In this document: positions 7,218 to 15,082 of the stretch, piece by piece
How positions within the stretch are numbered: the stretch's first letter is position 1
How the letters are laid out: the number at the start of each line of letters is the position of its first letter
Assembly (NCBI RefSeq): GCF_014077095.1
Contig: NZ_JACGVG010000038.1
Span: 1 to 64,000 of the forward strand
DNA from: Colwellia sp. MB02u-6
GTDB taxonomy: Bacteria; Pseudomonadota; Gammaproteobacteria; Enterobacterales; Alteromonadaceae
Direction: 5' to 3'
DNA length: 64,000 bases
Made by a program: the position numbers and the translations under genes
The notes under the pieces: model-generated
Told to the model about the DNA's origin: nothing
The model's input: only the letters and a program-made list of their open reading frames with translations
Databases searched by the model: none

Positions 7218-8402
7218 ATGAGTGTAAATAGTGTTGTAGTGTTAAGTGCCGTGCGTTCTGCTGTTGGTACTTTTGCGGGTGGATTAAAAGATATAGAACC
7301 GGCTGAGTTGGCAGGACAAGTATTAGCCGAAAGTATCAAAAAATCAGGGATAGATGCGCAGCAATATGAATCAGTCATAGTGGGTAATACTATACCCACC
7401 GAATCCCGCTTTCCCTATATTGCGCGAGTAGCCTCTATTCAAGCTGGGATGTCTTTAAACTCTACTGCAATGGCGCTTAATCGCTTATGCAGTTCTGGCT
7501 TGCAAGCAGTGGTGAGTTCGGCCCAAGGTATTATGTTAGGTGATCATCAGCTGGCGATTGGTGGTGGTGTTGAAAATATGTCACGTGGCGGATATTTGTC
7601 ACCTGCTATGCGTGCCGGTGCACGTATGGGCGACAGTGCAATGATTGATATGATGGTGTCGACATTAACTGACCCGTTTGGCGTTGGTCACATGGGTATT
7701 ACGGCTGAAAACCTAGCGACTAAATGGCATTTAAGCCGTGAAGCACAAGATGCTTACGCTGCAGAGTCACACGCTCGTGCCGCTAAAGCCACAGAAGCGG
7801 GTTATTTTAAAAGTCAGATTGTGCCAATAGAGCTTAAGAGTCGCCGTGGTAGCACCTTTTTTGAAACTGATGAACATATAAAAGCAGGCACAACGGCAGA
7901 TTTTTTAGCTAAAATGCGTCCAGCATTTAAAAAAGACGGTAGCGTAACCGCAGGTAATGCCTCCGGTATAAACGATGCTGCATGCTTCTTAACGCTAGCG
8001 AGTGAAAACTATGCAAGCCATAATAATTTATCACCAATTGCACGCATGGTTTCTTATGCAGTTGCCGGTGTTCCTAACGATGTCATGGGCGAAGGTCCTA
8101 TTCCAGCCTCTAAAGCAGCATTAGCTAAAGCCGGCCTATCTATTACTGATATGGACGTTATTGAATCCAACGAAGCCTTTGCAGCACAAGCGTTAACCGT
8201 TGCTAAAGGACTAGATTTAGACCCACTAAAAACTAATCCAAATGGTGGCGCAATTGCTTTAGGTCACCCTATTGGTGCTTCAGGAGCAGTCATTGCCACT
8301 AAAGCTATTCACGAGCTACATCGTGTAGGTGGCAAGTATGCACTTGTGACTATGTGCATTGGTGGTGGACAAGGTATTGCCGTTATATTTGAACGTTTAT
8401 AA
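7218..8402 (+). CDS. phaA: Acetyl-CoA acetyltransferase (beta-ketothiolase) PhaA
   Basis: A 394-residue biosynthetic thiolase condensing two acetyl-CoA into acetoacetyl-CoA, the first step of PHB synthesis. The acyl-accepting cysteine is C91 in LNRLCSSGLQAV. H350 in GHPIGASG and the second catalytic cysteine C380 in CIGGGQG are all present. Length equals Ralstonia and Zoogloea PhaA. The ribosome site is weak (GTAGGAAAAATT). It is the last gene of the PHA locus and is followed by a strong terminator. Confidence 0.94.
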   Translation: MSVNSVVVLSAVRSAVGTFAGGLKDIEPAELAGQVLAESIKKSGIDAQQYESVIVGNTIPTESRFPYIARVASIQAGMSLNSTAMALNRLCSSGLQAVVSSAQGIMLGDHQLAIGGGVENMSRGGYLSPAMRAGARMGDSAMIDMMVSTLTDPFGVGHMGITAENLATKWHLSREAQDAYAAESHARAAKATEAGYFKSQIVPIELKSRRGSTFFETDEHIKAGTTADFLAKMRPAFKKDGSVTAGNASGINDAACFLTLASENYASHNNLSPIARMVSYAVAGVPNDVMGEGPIPASKAALAKAGLSITDMDVIESNEAFAAQALTVAKGLDLDPLKTNPNGGAIALGHPIGASGAVIATKAIHELHRVGGKYALVTMCIGGGQGIAVIFERL

Positions 8403-8429
8403 ATTTAAACTGATTGTTTAATCGTATTA

Positions 8430-8459
8430 ATGGGGCAACATTGCGTTGCCCCATTTTTA
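8430..8459 (+). terminator. Rho-independent terminator after phaA
   Basis: Perfect arms ATGGGGCAAC and GTTGCCCCAT with a 5-nt loop are followed by TTTTAT. Confidence 0.9.
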
Positions 8460-8502
8460 TATCAAGCGTTTATTGTATAGCGTGATGGTTTAGATACCGT
8501 GG

Positions 8503-8750
8503 TTGATTTTCAGCCATATGAGTTTTGTTGGTGGTTTGAAACAAGAACGAATTCAATGGAAAAATGACCAAACACACTTTGAAGCACAGCAAGACATATT
8601 GAATGACATAGTGAATTACATGGTGATGTTCTATAACCGTTGTCGCTTAGATTTTTATTTGGGTTACAAAAGCCTAAATCATAATGAAAGCGAAATGATG
8701 AAATTGAAAAAATTCGCTTAATTAGGGTGTCTGACATTAGTTGACCCAAT
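8503..8750 (+). pseudogene. C-terminal remnant of an IS3-family transposase (OrfB)
   Basis: The frame 8503-8721 encodes about 70 residues with the end of an IS3-type rve integrase domain: a FVGGLKQERIQW segment (the F-x-x-LKxER block) and then MVMFYNRCRLDFYLGYKS, matching the family's YIxxFYNxxRxHxxLGYxSP ending. The DDE Asp residues and the whole N-terminus are missing. Just after the stop, TGTCTGACATTAGTTGACCC resembles an IS3 terminal inverted repeat. It marks an old insertion at the 3' border of the PHA locus. Confidence 0.75.
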
Positions 8751-8763
8751 TACTTTGTTGAGT

Positions 8764-9555
8764 TTATTTAGGATGATTAAAAGGCATTTTTAATAAGGTA
8801 AATAAGTTCGCATTTTTTTTATTGGCGGGAAAACTTTTAAGACCTATAGCTAAGTCCTCATCATTTTTTTGTGCCTGTGACTTATAACTAGCAAATATTC
8901 TATCCCACCAACTAACACTAAACCCGTAATTGCTATTAGTTTCTTCTACTACTTGGCTATGATGAATACGGTGTAATTCTTGCGTAATAAGTATGGTTCG
9001 TAATGGTCTCTCTAACCAAGGGGGTAGTCGAATATTGGCATGATTGAATAGCGAAAAACCATTGAGCGCTACTTCAAAAATAATCACCGCAAGTGCAGGT
9101 ACGCCAAGTACAATAACCGCCAAGCCTTTCAGTAATATACTCAACACAATTTCAATGGGATGAAAGCGCAAACCTGTACTGGCATCGGTATGACTGTCGG
9201 CATGATGAACTTTATGAACACGCCAGAGTATGGGCACAAGATGAAAAAGTCGATGTTGCCAATAAATCATTAAATCTAATAATAATAAACTCAAAGCGAT
9301 AATTAGCCAATTTGGTAAGTTAATGACATTGAATAGGCCAATACCTTGTGCGGAGCTATACAAAGCAATACCAGTAACACCAATAGGTACTAATAGCCTA
9401 GCAACGACTGACGATAAAATTAACAAAGAAAAGTTACCTAACCAACGAACACCTTTAGTCAGTTTGCTTTTACGCGCAGGAAAGCAGCTTTCTAGCACTA
9501 ACATAGTGATAAAAATGGCAAAGAAAATACTTAATCGTAAACTGGTATCTGACAT
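8764..9555 (-). CDS. Sterol desaturase / fatty acid hydroxylase family membrane protein
   Basis: A 263-residue protein with about four or five hydrophobic segments and the histidine boxes of the di-iron fatty acid hydroxylase superfamily: HRLFH, HKVHHAD and HRIHH. These enzymes oxygenate or desaturate lipid chains in the membrane; the substrate here is unknown. Its ATG directly abuts the stop of the CDP-alcohol phosphotransferase gene (9556), so it is co-transcribed and probably translationally coupled as the last gene of the eight-gene operon. Pairing with a phospholipid-type head-group transferase hints at lipid modification. Confidence 0.82.
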   Translation of the reverse strand: MSDTSLRLSIFFAIFITMLVLESCFPARKSKLTKGVRWLGNFSLLILSSVVARLLVPIGVTGIALYSSAQGIGLFNVINLPNWLIIALSLLLLDLMIYWQHRLFHLVPILWRVHKVHHADSHTDASTGLRFHPIEIVLSILLKGLAVIVLGVPALAVIIFEVALNGFSLFNHANIRLPPWLERPLRTILITQELHRIHHSQVVEETNSNYGFSVSWWDRIFASYKSQAQKNDEDLAIGLKSFPANKKNANLFTLLKMPFNHPK

Positions 9556-10233
9556 TTATTGCCCCTCGGTTAACTTATCTTTATCATTGTTTTTCGCCGT
9601 CTTAGTTGGCTTTTTTAAGGTGTGTTCTTTCAACGTATGATAGCCGCCATAAACCCGTGTAACAATTGTTATTGTCGCTAATGAAGCAAAGCCATAGGCA
9701 AGTTCAGCAAAATATTGTGGCCATAAACAAAATGCGACAAAAATAAGAATGGTCTCGGTGCCTTCGGTTAAGCCATTTAAATAATAAAAACTTTTATAAG
9801 CAAATTGAGGTTTGTCCAAGTTGAGTTTTTCGGCCGGAATAGCAAAAGCTAAAAAACTCGATCCAGTACCGATAAATACTGCTAACAATACTGCGGCGGC
9901 TAAAGCATTTTGCTCGGGGTTAGCCAGGGCAAAACCTAAGGGTATGGCGGCATAAAACAAAAAGTCGAGGCAAATATCTAAAAAGCCACCTGAGCTGGTG
10001 CTGTTGTTTTGGTGCCGTGCTAGTGCGCCATCTAAACCATCCAATAGCCGGTTTAGTACAATGGCAGCTAAAGCTAAATTCCATAAGTTTAAGGCTAAAA
10101 AAGGCACGGCTAACAAACCTATTATAAAACCGACTAGGGTCAGTTGATCTGCGGTAACTTGGCGTTTATCTAACAAACTAACCACAGGCTGTAACAAAGG
10201 CTTTATCAAAGGAGTAATATATTTATCTAGCAT
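9556..10233 (-). CDS. CDP-alcohol phosphatidyltransferase family protein (YnjF-like)
   Basis: A 225-residue integral membrane protein with the complete family signature: D-x2-DG-x2-AR-x8-G-x3-D-x3-D, running from LLDGLDGALAR to GGFLDICLD. The family transfers a phosphoalcohol from CDP-linked donors in phospholipid synthesis. In E. coli the homologous ynjF closes the ynjABCDEF cluster, which matches its place next to ynjD here. The substrate cannot be read from sequence. It starts 11 bp after ynjD and is contiguous with the hydroxylase gene. Confidence 0.82.
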   Translation of the reverse strand: MLDKYITPLIKPLLQPVVSLLDKRQVTADQLTLVGFIIGLLAVPFLALNLWNLALAAIVLNRLLDGLDGALARHQNNSTSSGGFLDICLDFLFYAAIPLGFALANPEQNALAAAVLLAVFIGTGSSFLAFAIPAEKLNLDKPQFAYKSFYYLNGLTEGTETILIFVAFCLWPQYFAELAYGFASLATITIVTRVYGGYHTLKEHTLKKPTKTAKNNDKDKLTEGQ

Positions 10234-10244
10234 AAGTCTGTTTC

Positions 10245-10907
10245 TTAAATGTCTTGTTGTGGTGTTTTCAAGTGCAACACTTTGCCATTAGCCGCTATAG
10301 CGTCTGACTCGTCATGTGTCACCATAATAACAGGTAATTGGTGTTGTCTAATTTGTTCAAAGACTAACTGTCGAGTTTCTTGGCGTAACTGACTATCTAA
10401 TTTACTAAATGGTTCATCCAATAATATGGCTTTAGGTTGACTCAATAATACCCGTAACAAGGCCACGCGTGCTTGCTGTCCGCCAGATAAACTCTCAGGT
10501 TGGCGATTCTCTAAACCGGCTAAACCGACATCAGATAGTGCCTGATTAATTTTTATTGCGCGTGTTTTGCTATCGCCTTTAGGCATCGCAAAAGCAATAT
10601 TACCGGCAACAGATAAATGCGAAAATAACAAAGCGTCTTGAAACAATAATCCGATATTACGCCGATAACTGACGACTTGGGTAATATTTTCGCCGTTGAG
10701 ATAAAGCTGACCATCGGCTTGAAATTCTTTGGGTAACATACCGGTTAGCCAATTTAATAAGGTTGATTTTCCACTGCCTGATGGCCCCATTATGGTCAGT
10801 ACGTCACCACCTATTATCGTTTCGTTAAGTGATAGTAAAGGTGTTTGCTGGCGCATTATGGTTAAGCTTTTTATCTGTAAACTGTTGATCTCAAAAGAAC
10901 TGCTCAT
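10245..10907 (-). CDS. ynjD: ABC transporter ATP-binding protein, YnjD-like
   Basis: A 220-residue ABC ATPase with Walker A GPSGSGKST, Q-loop LLFQD, signature LSGGQQARVALLRVL and Walker B AILLDEPFSKLD, then the H-loop in VTHD. It belongs to the ThiQ/PotA-like group that energises importers. Its ATG overlaps the stop of the permease gene (ATGA arrangement at 10904-10907), so the two are coupled. The YnjD assignment rests on order: binding protein, fused permease, ATPase, then a CDP-alcohol phosphotransferase, as in E. coli ynjBCD-F. Confidence 0.82.
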   Translation of the reverse strand: MSSSFEINSLQIKSLTIMRQQTPLLSLNETIIGGDVLTIMGPSGSGKSTLLNWLTGMLPKEFQADGQLYLNGENITQVVSYRRNIGLLFQDALLFSHLSVAGNIAFAMPKGDSKTRAIKINQALSDVGLAGLENRQPESLSGGQQARVALLRVLLSQPKAILLDEPFSKLDSQLRQETRQLVFEQIRQHQLPVIMVTHDESDAIAANGKVLHLKTPQQDI

Positions 10908-12715
10908 CGGTTAACCTTAGTGATATAACGTGCTGTTTTGTTATTGTGCTTTACTTGAGCCTTTTGTCTGTTTTTTTGCATCGACATTAGCCAAATGAGT
11001 GAAAAAGCGATGGCGGGTAAAAGCATCTGTATTAGCGCATAGACCGCACTTGTGCGGCGACTAGCGCCGTTTGCTAAGCTTACCGCTTCGGTGGTCACGG
11101 TATTAAGTCGTCCACCACCGACTAATAACGTTGGTAAATATTGGCTAAAACTAATGGCAAGTCCTAATGCACTGGCCATCATTATAGGCATTAATAATTG
11201 TGGCAAACTCAGCTGTAAAAATATTTTAATCGGCGATGCACCTAAGCTTGCTGCCACTTGTGCATAACGTGAGTCAAGCAGGCGATAACTGGTGGCTAAA
11301 GATAAAAATACATAAGGTAAAACAAACAGTAAATGTGCCAAGGCAACATTGATAAAGGTTGCTTTGCTGTGAACCGCTTCTTGAAGCCAGACTAAGCCAA
11401 ATAAAAAAGCAATGCTGGGGATCATTAATGGCAAATAAATAATCACACTACTAAAGTGTGAGAGCTGAGCCCCGTTTTGTTTTTCAAACTCTAAGGTTAG
11501 CAAGGTTAAAATGAGGGCAATGCTAGTCGCGACCAAGCCAATGGCGAGTGAGTTTATTATCGGTGTTTGTACTTGTAGCAAAGCCGATTGCCAATGCACC
11601 ATTACCCATTGTTCAGGCACTGCTAACGGAAAATTCCAGAAGCCGGCAAACGACCAAAACACCATACCAAGCAACGCCAAGGCAATAAAACCGATTAACA
11701 ACAGGGTAAAAATATTGATGACTTTAGACCAGAAAACATCACCGTATGTGCGCTGACCATTACTTAAGCTTTTACTGCTTATAGCTTGGCTTAGTTTTTC
11801 TAATAGCCACCAAGTGAATAGCACCGAAAGCGTAATGAACAATTGTAATATTGCCCCAGCAGAGGCTTTTATTCGCAAGCTTAAATCGACATCATGAAAC
11901 CAGTTCATAATGGCCACTGCTAATGTCGGAGGTGTATTTGGCCCCAATATTAAAGGCATTTCTACACTGGCACTGGCGTATGCGAGTATGGCTAACATGG
12001 GTAAACGCATTAACGGATAAATGTTAGGTAGCACGGCCTTGAAAAACGCCGTTATCGGATAATAGCCTAAGCTAAGCGCAACACGATATTGCGCCCGCAA
12101 CTTGATACTAAGCTCAGGTTGGGCAATAGCGCTCAAGGTCATTAATAATAAAAAAGGCAGCTCTTTTAGCGTTAAACCCATGATAATGCTAATACCGTAA
12201 GGGTCATGGGGCAGTAACCAATCTGTTGGACTTTGCCAACCGGTTAACCAGGGTGACAGTAGGCGAGCAATCATGCCTGAAGGTGTGATCAAAAAGGCAA
12301 TAGCTATTGCGGCTGCGGCATGGGGTATCACTAAAATAGGTCCTAACAAACGTTGAATACGGGCTAACCACGGGCTATCAAAATAATTGGCTAACAGTAA
12401 AAGTGTAATAACAAAAGCCAATAAACCACTGACAATACTGCTGAAAAAACTCAAGCTGATCATTTGAGCTATGCCGGGTGTTTGTACTAGTTGCTGAAAG
12501 CCTTGTAAGCCAAACTGAGTTTTGTCTAAAGCCGGTAACCAACCAAATGCTGGTAAAAGCACACCTAATAAACCACCTAGCACAGGTAAAATTAATATCG
12601 CTATTAATAATTTAGGGCTGAACTTTACCACTGTACTAAAAAGTTTGTCGAGCAGTTTGGTCTCATCTTTTAGAGGACGGTTTTTTAAGGAATTACTTGT
12701 CAGGTTATGGCTCAT
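10904..12715 (-). CDS. ynjC: ABC transporter permease, fused double-domain (YnjC/ThiP-like)
   Basis: A 603-residue inner-membrane protein with two BPD_transp_1 halves and about twelve membrane segments. Each half carries an EAA-type coupling loop (around ALSLGYYPITAFFKAVLP and AASLGASPIKIFLQLSLP). This fused layout occurs in thiamine (ThiP) and YnjC permeases. It starts 3 bp after the upstream ynjB-like stop and overlaps ynjD by 4 bp. It is about 90 residues longer than E. coli YnjC, partly from a longer N-terminus. The transported ligand is unknown; no thiamine-related gene or riboswitch is nearby. Confidence 0.82.
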   Translation of the reverse strand: MSHNLTSNSLKNRPLKDETKLLDKLFSTVVKFSPKLLIAILILPVLGGLLGVLLPAFGWLPALDKTQFGLQGFQQLVQTPGIAQMISLSFFSSIVSGLLAFVITLLLLANYFDSPWLARIQRLLGPILVIPHAAAAIAIAFLITPSGMIARLLSPWLTGWQSPTDWLLPHDPYGISIIMGLTLKELPFLLLMTLSAIAQPELSIKLRAQYRVALSLGYYPITAFFKAVLPNIYPLMRLPMLAILAYASASVEMPLILGPNTPPTLAVAIMNWFHDVDLSLRIKASAGAILQLFITLSVLFTWWLLEKLSQAISSKSLSNGQRTYGDVFWSKVINIFTLLLIGFIALALLGMVFWSFAGFWNFPLAVPEQWVMVHWQSALLQVQTPIINSLAIGLVATSIALILTLLTLEFEKQNGAQLSHFSSVIIYLPLMIPSIAFLFGLVWLQEAVHSKATFINVALAHLLFVLPYVFLSLATSYRLLDSRYAQVAASLGASPIKIFLQLSLPQLLMPIMMASALGLAISFSQYLPTLLVGGGRLNTVTTEAVSLANGASRRTSAVYALIQMLLPAIAFSLIWLMSMQKNRQKAQVKHNNKTARYITKVNR

Positions 12716-12718
12716 TTG

Positions 12719-14104
12719 TTATCGCGCTCCATAACGTTTTAACCATTCACGGGTTAATAATATTGACCAACTGGGATGGGGCTCACTTAATGCTGTGATT
12801 TTACTGCTAACAGGTAAGGCGCTTGGGTGCTGCTGATCAATACTAAACAATAATTGCTCTTGCTGACTTAATTGCGACACATCGAGAACCGTGCTGTCAC
12901 CCCAGATTTTAGCTTGTTGTTTTTTAGCTTGTGCCTCAACGCTGAGCATAAAATTGGCTAACACTTTTGCGGCATCACTATTCGCGGCATTATAAGGAAT
13001 AGCGATAAAATGAATATTACTTAAACTACCATCTTGCATGACAAAACTACGGGTGTTTTTGGGTAAGTTATAGCGCTCAACCGCTGCCGGTACTTGTGCA
13101 GCAGAGAAAGTAAAGCCTAAGTTTATCTCACCGTCACCAACCAGTCTTTGTAATGCTGTACCATTAGCAACAAAATATCGCCCTTGATGCCACAAATACG
13201 GATGCAGTTTATCTAAAAATGCCCATAAAACGGGTAGCAATGTCGCTTGGCTTTGCGTTGTTACTGCTTGATATAGACCTGACTTTACTTGCGCTGGTTG
13301 ATGTTGATTAAGTGTGATTAAGGCATATTTTAAAAAGCTTAATGATAAAAAGTCAGGCGGTTTTGGGTAAGTAAAACGACCAGGGTTTTGCTCAGCCCAA
13401 GTTAATAACTGGCTAATGTTTTTTGGCGCATGGCGAATACTATATTGATATGCTTTTTTTTGCTTATTGACATTAATTGAAGGTGTGTAATAAAAGGTTA
13501 GTGAAGCTTGTCCCCAAGGCGCTTCCATGCCTTGCGTTGGCAAGCCAAAATCACGGGTCATTGCCTCATTCTCACTCGGATTTGTTAACGAAAAATTAGG
13601 TAGTTGTGAAACCCAACCTTGCGCTAAGAGCTGATACTTTGCCATTGATGCAAAATTTTCGCCATTGATCCAGACTAAATCAACTTGCCCTTGCTGATGA
13701 TTATTTGCTGACTTTTCTGCTAAAACACGACTAACAGCTTCGCTGGTATCGGTTAGTTTTACATGTTGTAAGTGAATGTTATATTCTTGCTTTACTCGCT
13801 TAGCAAGCCATTGAATATAGCTATTAATTTGCGGGTCACCACCCCAAGCATGAAAATAAACGGAGGGGTTTTTTCCTAATGTTTCTCCCGTACTCCACTG
13901 TGTTTTTATCGGTGAGTTGTTTGATATTAATACGCTGTTCACTTTAGCGACTGAGCTTGTTTCAGTAATTGGTATAGAGCCTGTTTCAGGGGGTGCTGCA
14001 AAGGCAGTGTTGGCATAACTTAATGAGTTTGTAGTAAATAGCATGGCAAACAGCAGGGTGAACCAAGCTAAAAACCTTAACCTAGATAACCAAACAGCTG
14101 GCAT
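12719..14104 (-). CDS. ynjB: ABC transporter substrate-binding protein, YnjB-like
   Basis: A periplasmic solute-binding protein of the COG4134 (YnjB) type, recognised by the early AWGGDPQINSYIQW motif and LVWINGENFASM. I place the start at the ATG at 14104 because TAAGG lies 5 bp upstream and it leads straight into a signal peptide (hydrophobic FLAWFTLLFAMLF, cleavage near NSLSYA-NTAFA). The frame stays open to 14272, overlapping the DUF547 gene, but no ribosome site supports earlier starts. The chosen form has 461 residues. It feeds the YnjC/YnjD pair downstream. The ligand is not predictable from sequence. Confidence 0.75.
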   Translation of the reverse strand: MPAVWLSRLRFLAWFTLLFAMLFTTNSLSYANTAFAAPPETGSIPITETSSVAKVNSVLISNNSPIKTQWSTGETLGKNPSVYFHAWGGDPQINSYIQWLAKRVKQEYNIHLQHVKLTDTSEAVSRVLAEKSANNHQQGQVDLVWINGENFASMAKYQLLAQGWVSQLPNFSLTNPSENEAMTRDFGLPTQGMEAPWGQASLTFYYTPSINVNKQKKAYQYSIRHAPKNISQLLTWAEQNPGRFTYPKPPDFLSLSFLKYALITLNQHQPAQVKSGLYQAVTTQSQATLLPVLWAFLDKLHPYLWHQGRYFVANGTALQRLVGDGEINLGFTFSAAQVPAAVERYNLPKNTRSFVMQDGSLSNIHFIAIPYNAANSDAAKVLANFMLSVEAQAKKQQAKIWGDSTVLDVSQLSQQEQLLFSIDQQHPSALPVSSKITALSEPHPSWSILLTREWLKRYGAR

Positions 14105-14243
14105 AACTGCCTTAACTCTTGATACTTGTGACATAAAGTCATTGGCTTGTTGATACGATAACGACATGAAGGCTTGATGCGGAAAATGAGTGGCAAAAAG
14201 AGTCGAGAAACGCCCCCTTTCACCATTCAAATAACACTTCGAT

Positions 14244-15077
14244 TTACCTAACGGCATTGAGTGCCCAATCATAGTTTAAAAAATTAGTCGCCATATCTTC
14301 CGACTTTAAACCTGCTTGTTGGGCTGGCGTTAAATTTAAGGCTTTATGATAGAGCAATACGAAAGCAGATAGAGAATTACTGCTACGAAAGCCTTGTGTG
14401 AAGTCATCGCCATACCATTTGAAAATAGCGGAAAGCTCCATTGCATCTTCAGTAAAACGATTACGGCTCTTATCAGTTAAAAAACGTATCGTTTGCTCAC
14501 TTAATTGTTGCTCTAGTTTGTTAGCACTATAAGCTTCTTCACGTAAAGCAGGGCAGCCAATGCTGGCACAGTTAACAGCAAAATGAATACGAGGATCAGC
14601 ATATTTATTATCACCACGAATTAACTCATGTTCAATATTGTCTAAGCTGCGCGTTTCACCAAGCAGAGGAATAAATTTCTTACTCCACGGTGAACTAAAA
14701 AAGCTCCCCAGATCTTTTATCGACTTTATATCAGGGTAAGCCGTTAGAATCAGTTCAACTGTCCAAGCATTGTAGGCATTAATCAAAAATGACAATTGCT
14801 TAGGTGCAGGCCATTGCTCAAATGTTTGTTTATCAATATTACCAAGGGCAGTTAAATAAGCCGTTAGCTTTACATGATCAGTTTTCATGCCGGCATAATT
14901 TACTTGGCTTGAATGACCATAATTAATTGGTGAAACGTGCTGAGTTAATAAGGCCTGCCATGGTTGATGCAAGGTCTCTTGCGCCGTACTGACAGCGCTA
15001 AAAACTGTGCTTAACAGTAACAATACAGCTAACGGCAAAGATTTAGCCCTTGAGAGGGCTTTGTTTAAGTTAGTCAT
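14244..15077 (-). CDS. DUF547 domain secreted protein
   Basis: A 277-residue protein with a signal peptide (hydrophobic LPLAVLLLLSTVFSAVSTA, cleavage near residue 32) and a DUF547 domain across most of the mature chain. Signature pieces include FLINAYNAWTVELIL, LDNIEHELIRG, RIHFAVNCASIGCP and KWYGDDF. The two cysteines in NCASIGCP are family-typical. DUF547 has no settled biochemical role; such genes often sit next to reductases and transport genes. It lies 5 bp after the VTT-reductase gene. Confidence 0.8.
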   Translation of the reverse strand: MTNLNKALSRAKSLPLAVLLLLSTVFSAVSTAQETLHQPWQALLTQHVSPINYGHSSQVNYAGMKTDHVKLTAYLTALGNIDKQTFEQWPAPKQLSFLINAYNAWTVELILTAYPDIKSIKDLGSFFSSPWSKKFIPLLGETRSLDNIEHELIRGDNKYADPRIHFAVNCASIGCPALREEAYSANKLEQQLSEQTIRFLTDKSRNRFTEDAMELSAIFKWYGDDFTQGFRSSNSLSAFVLLYHKALNLTPAQQAGLKSEDMATNFLNYDWALNAVR

Positions 15078-15082
15078 GGGTA

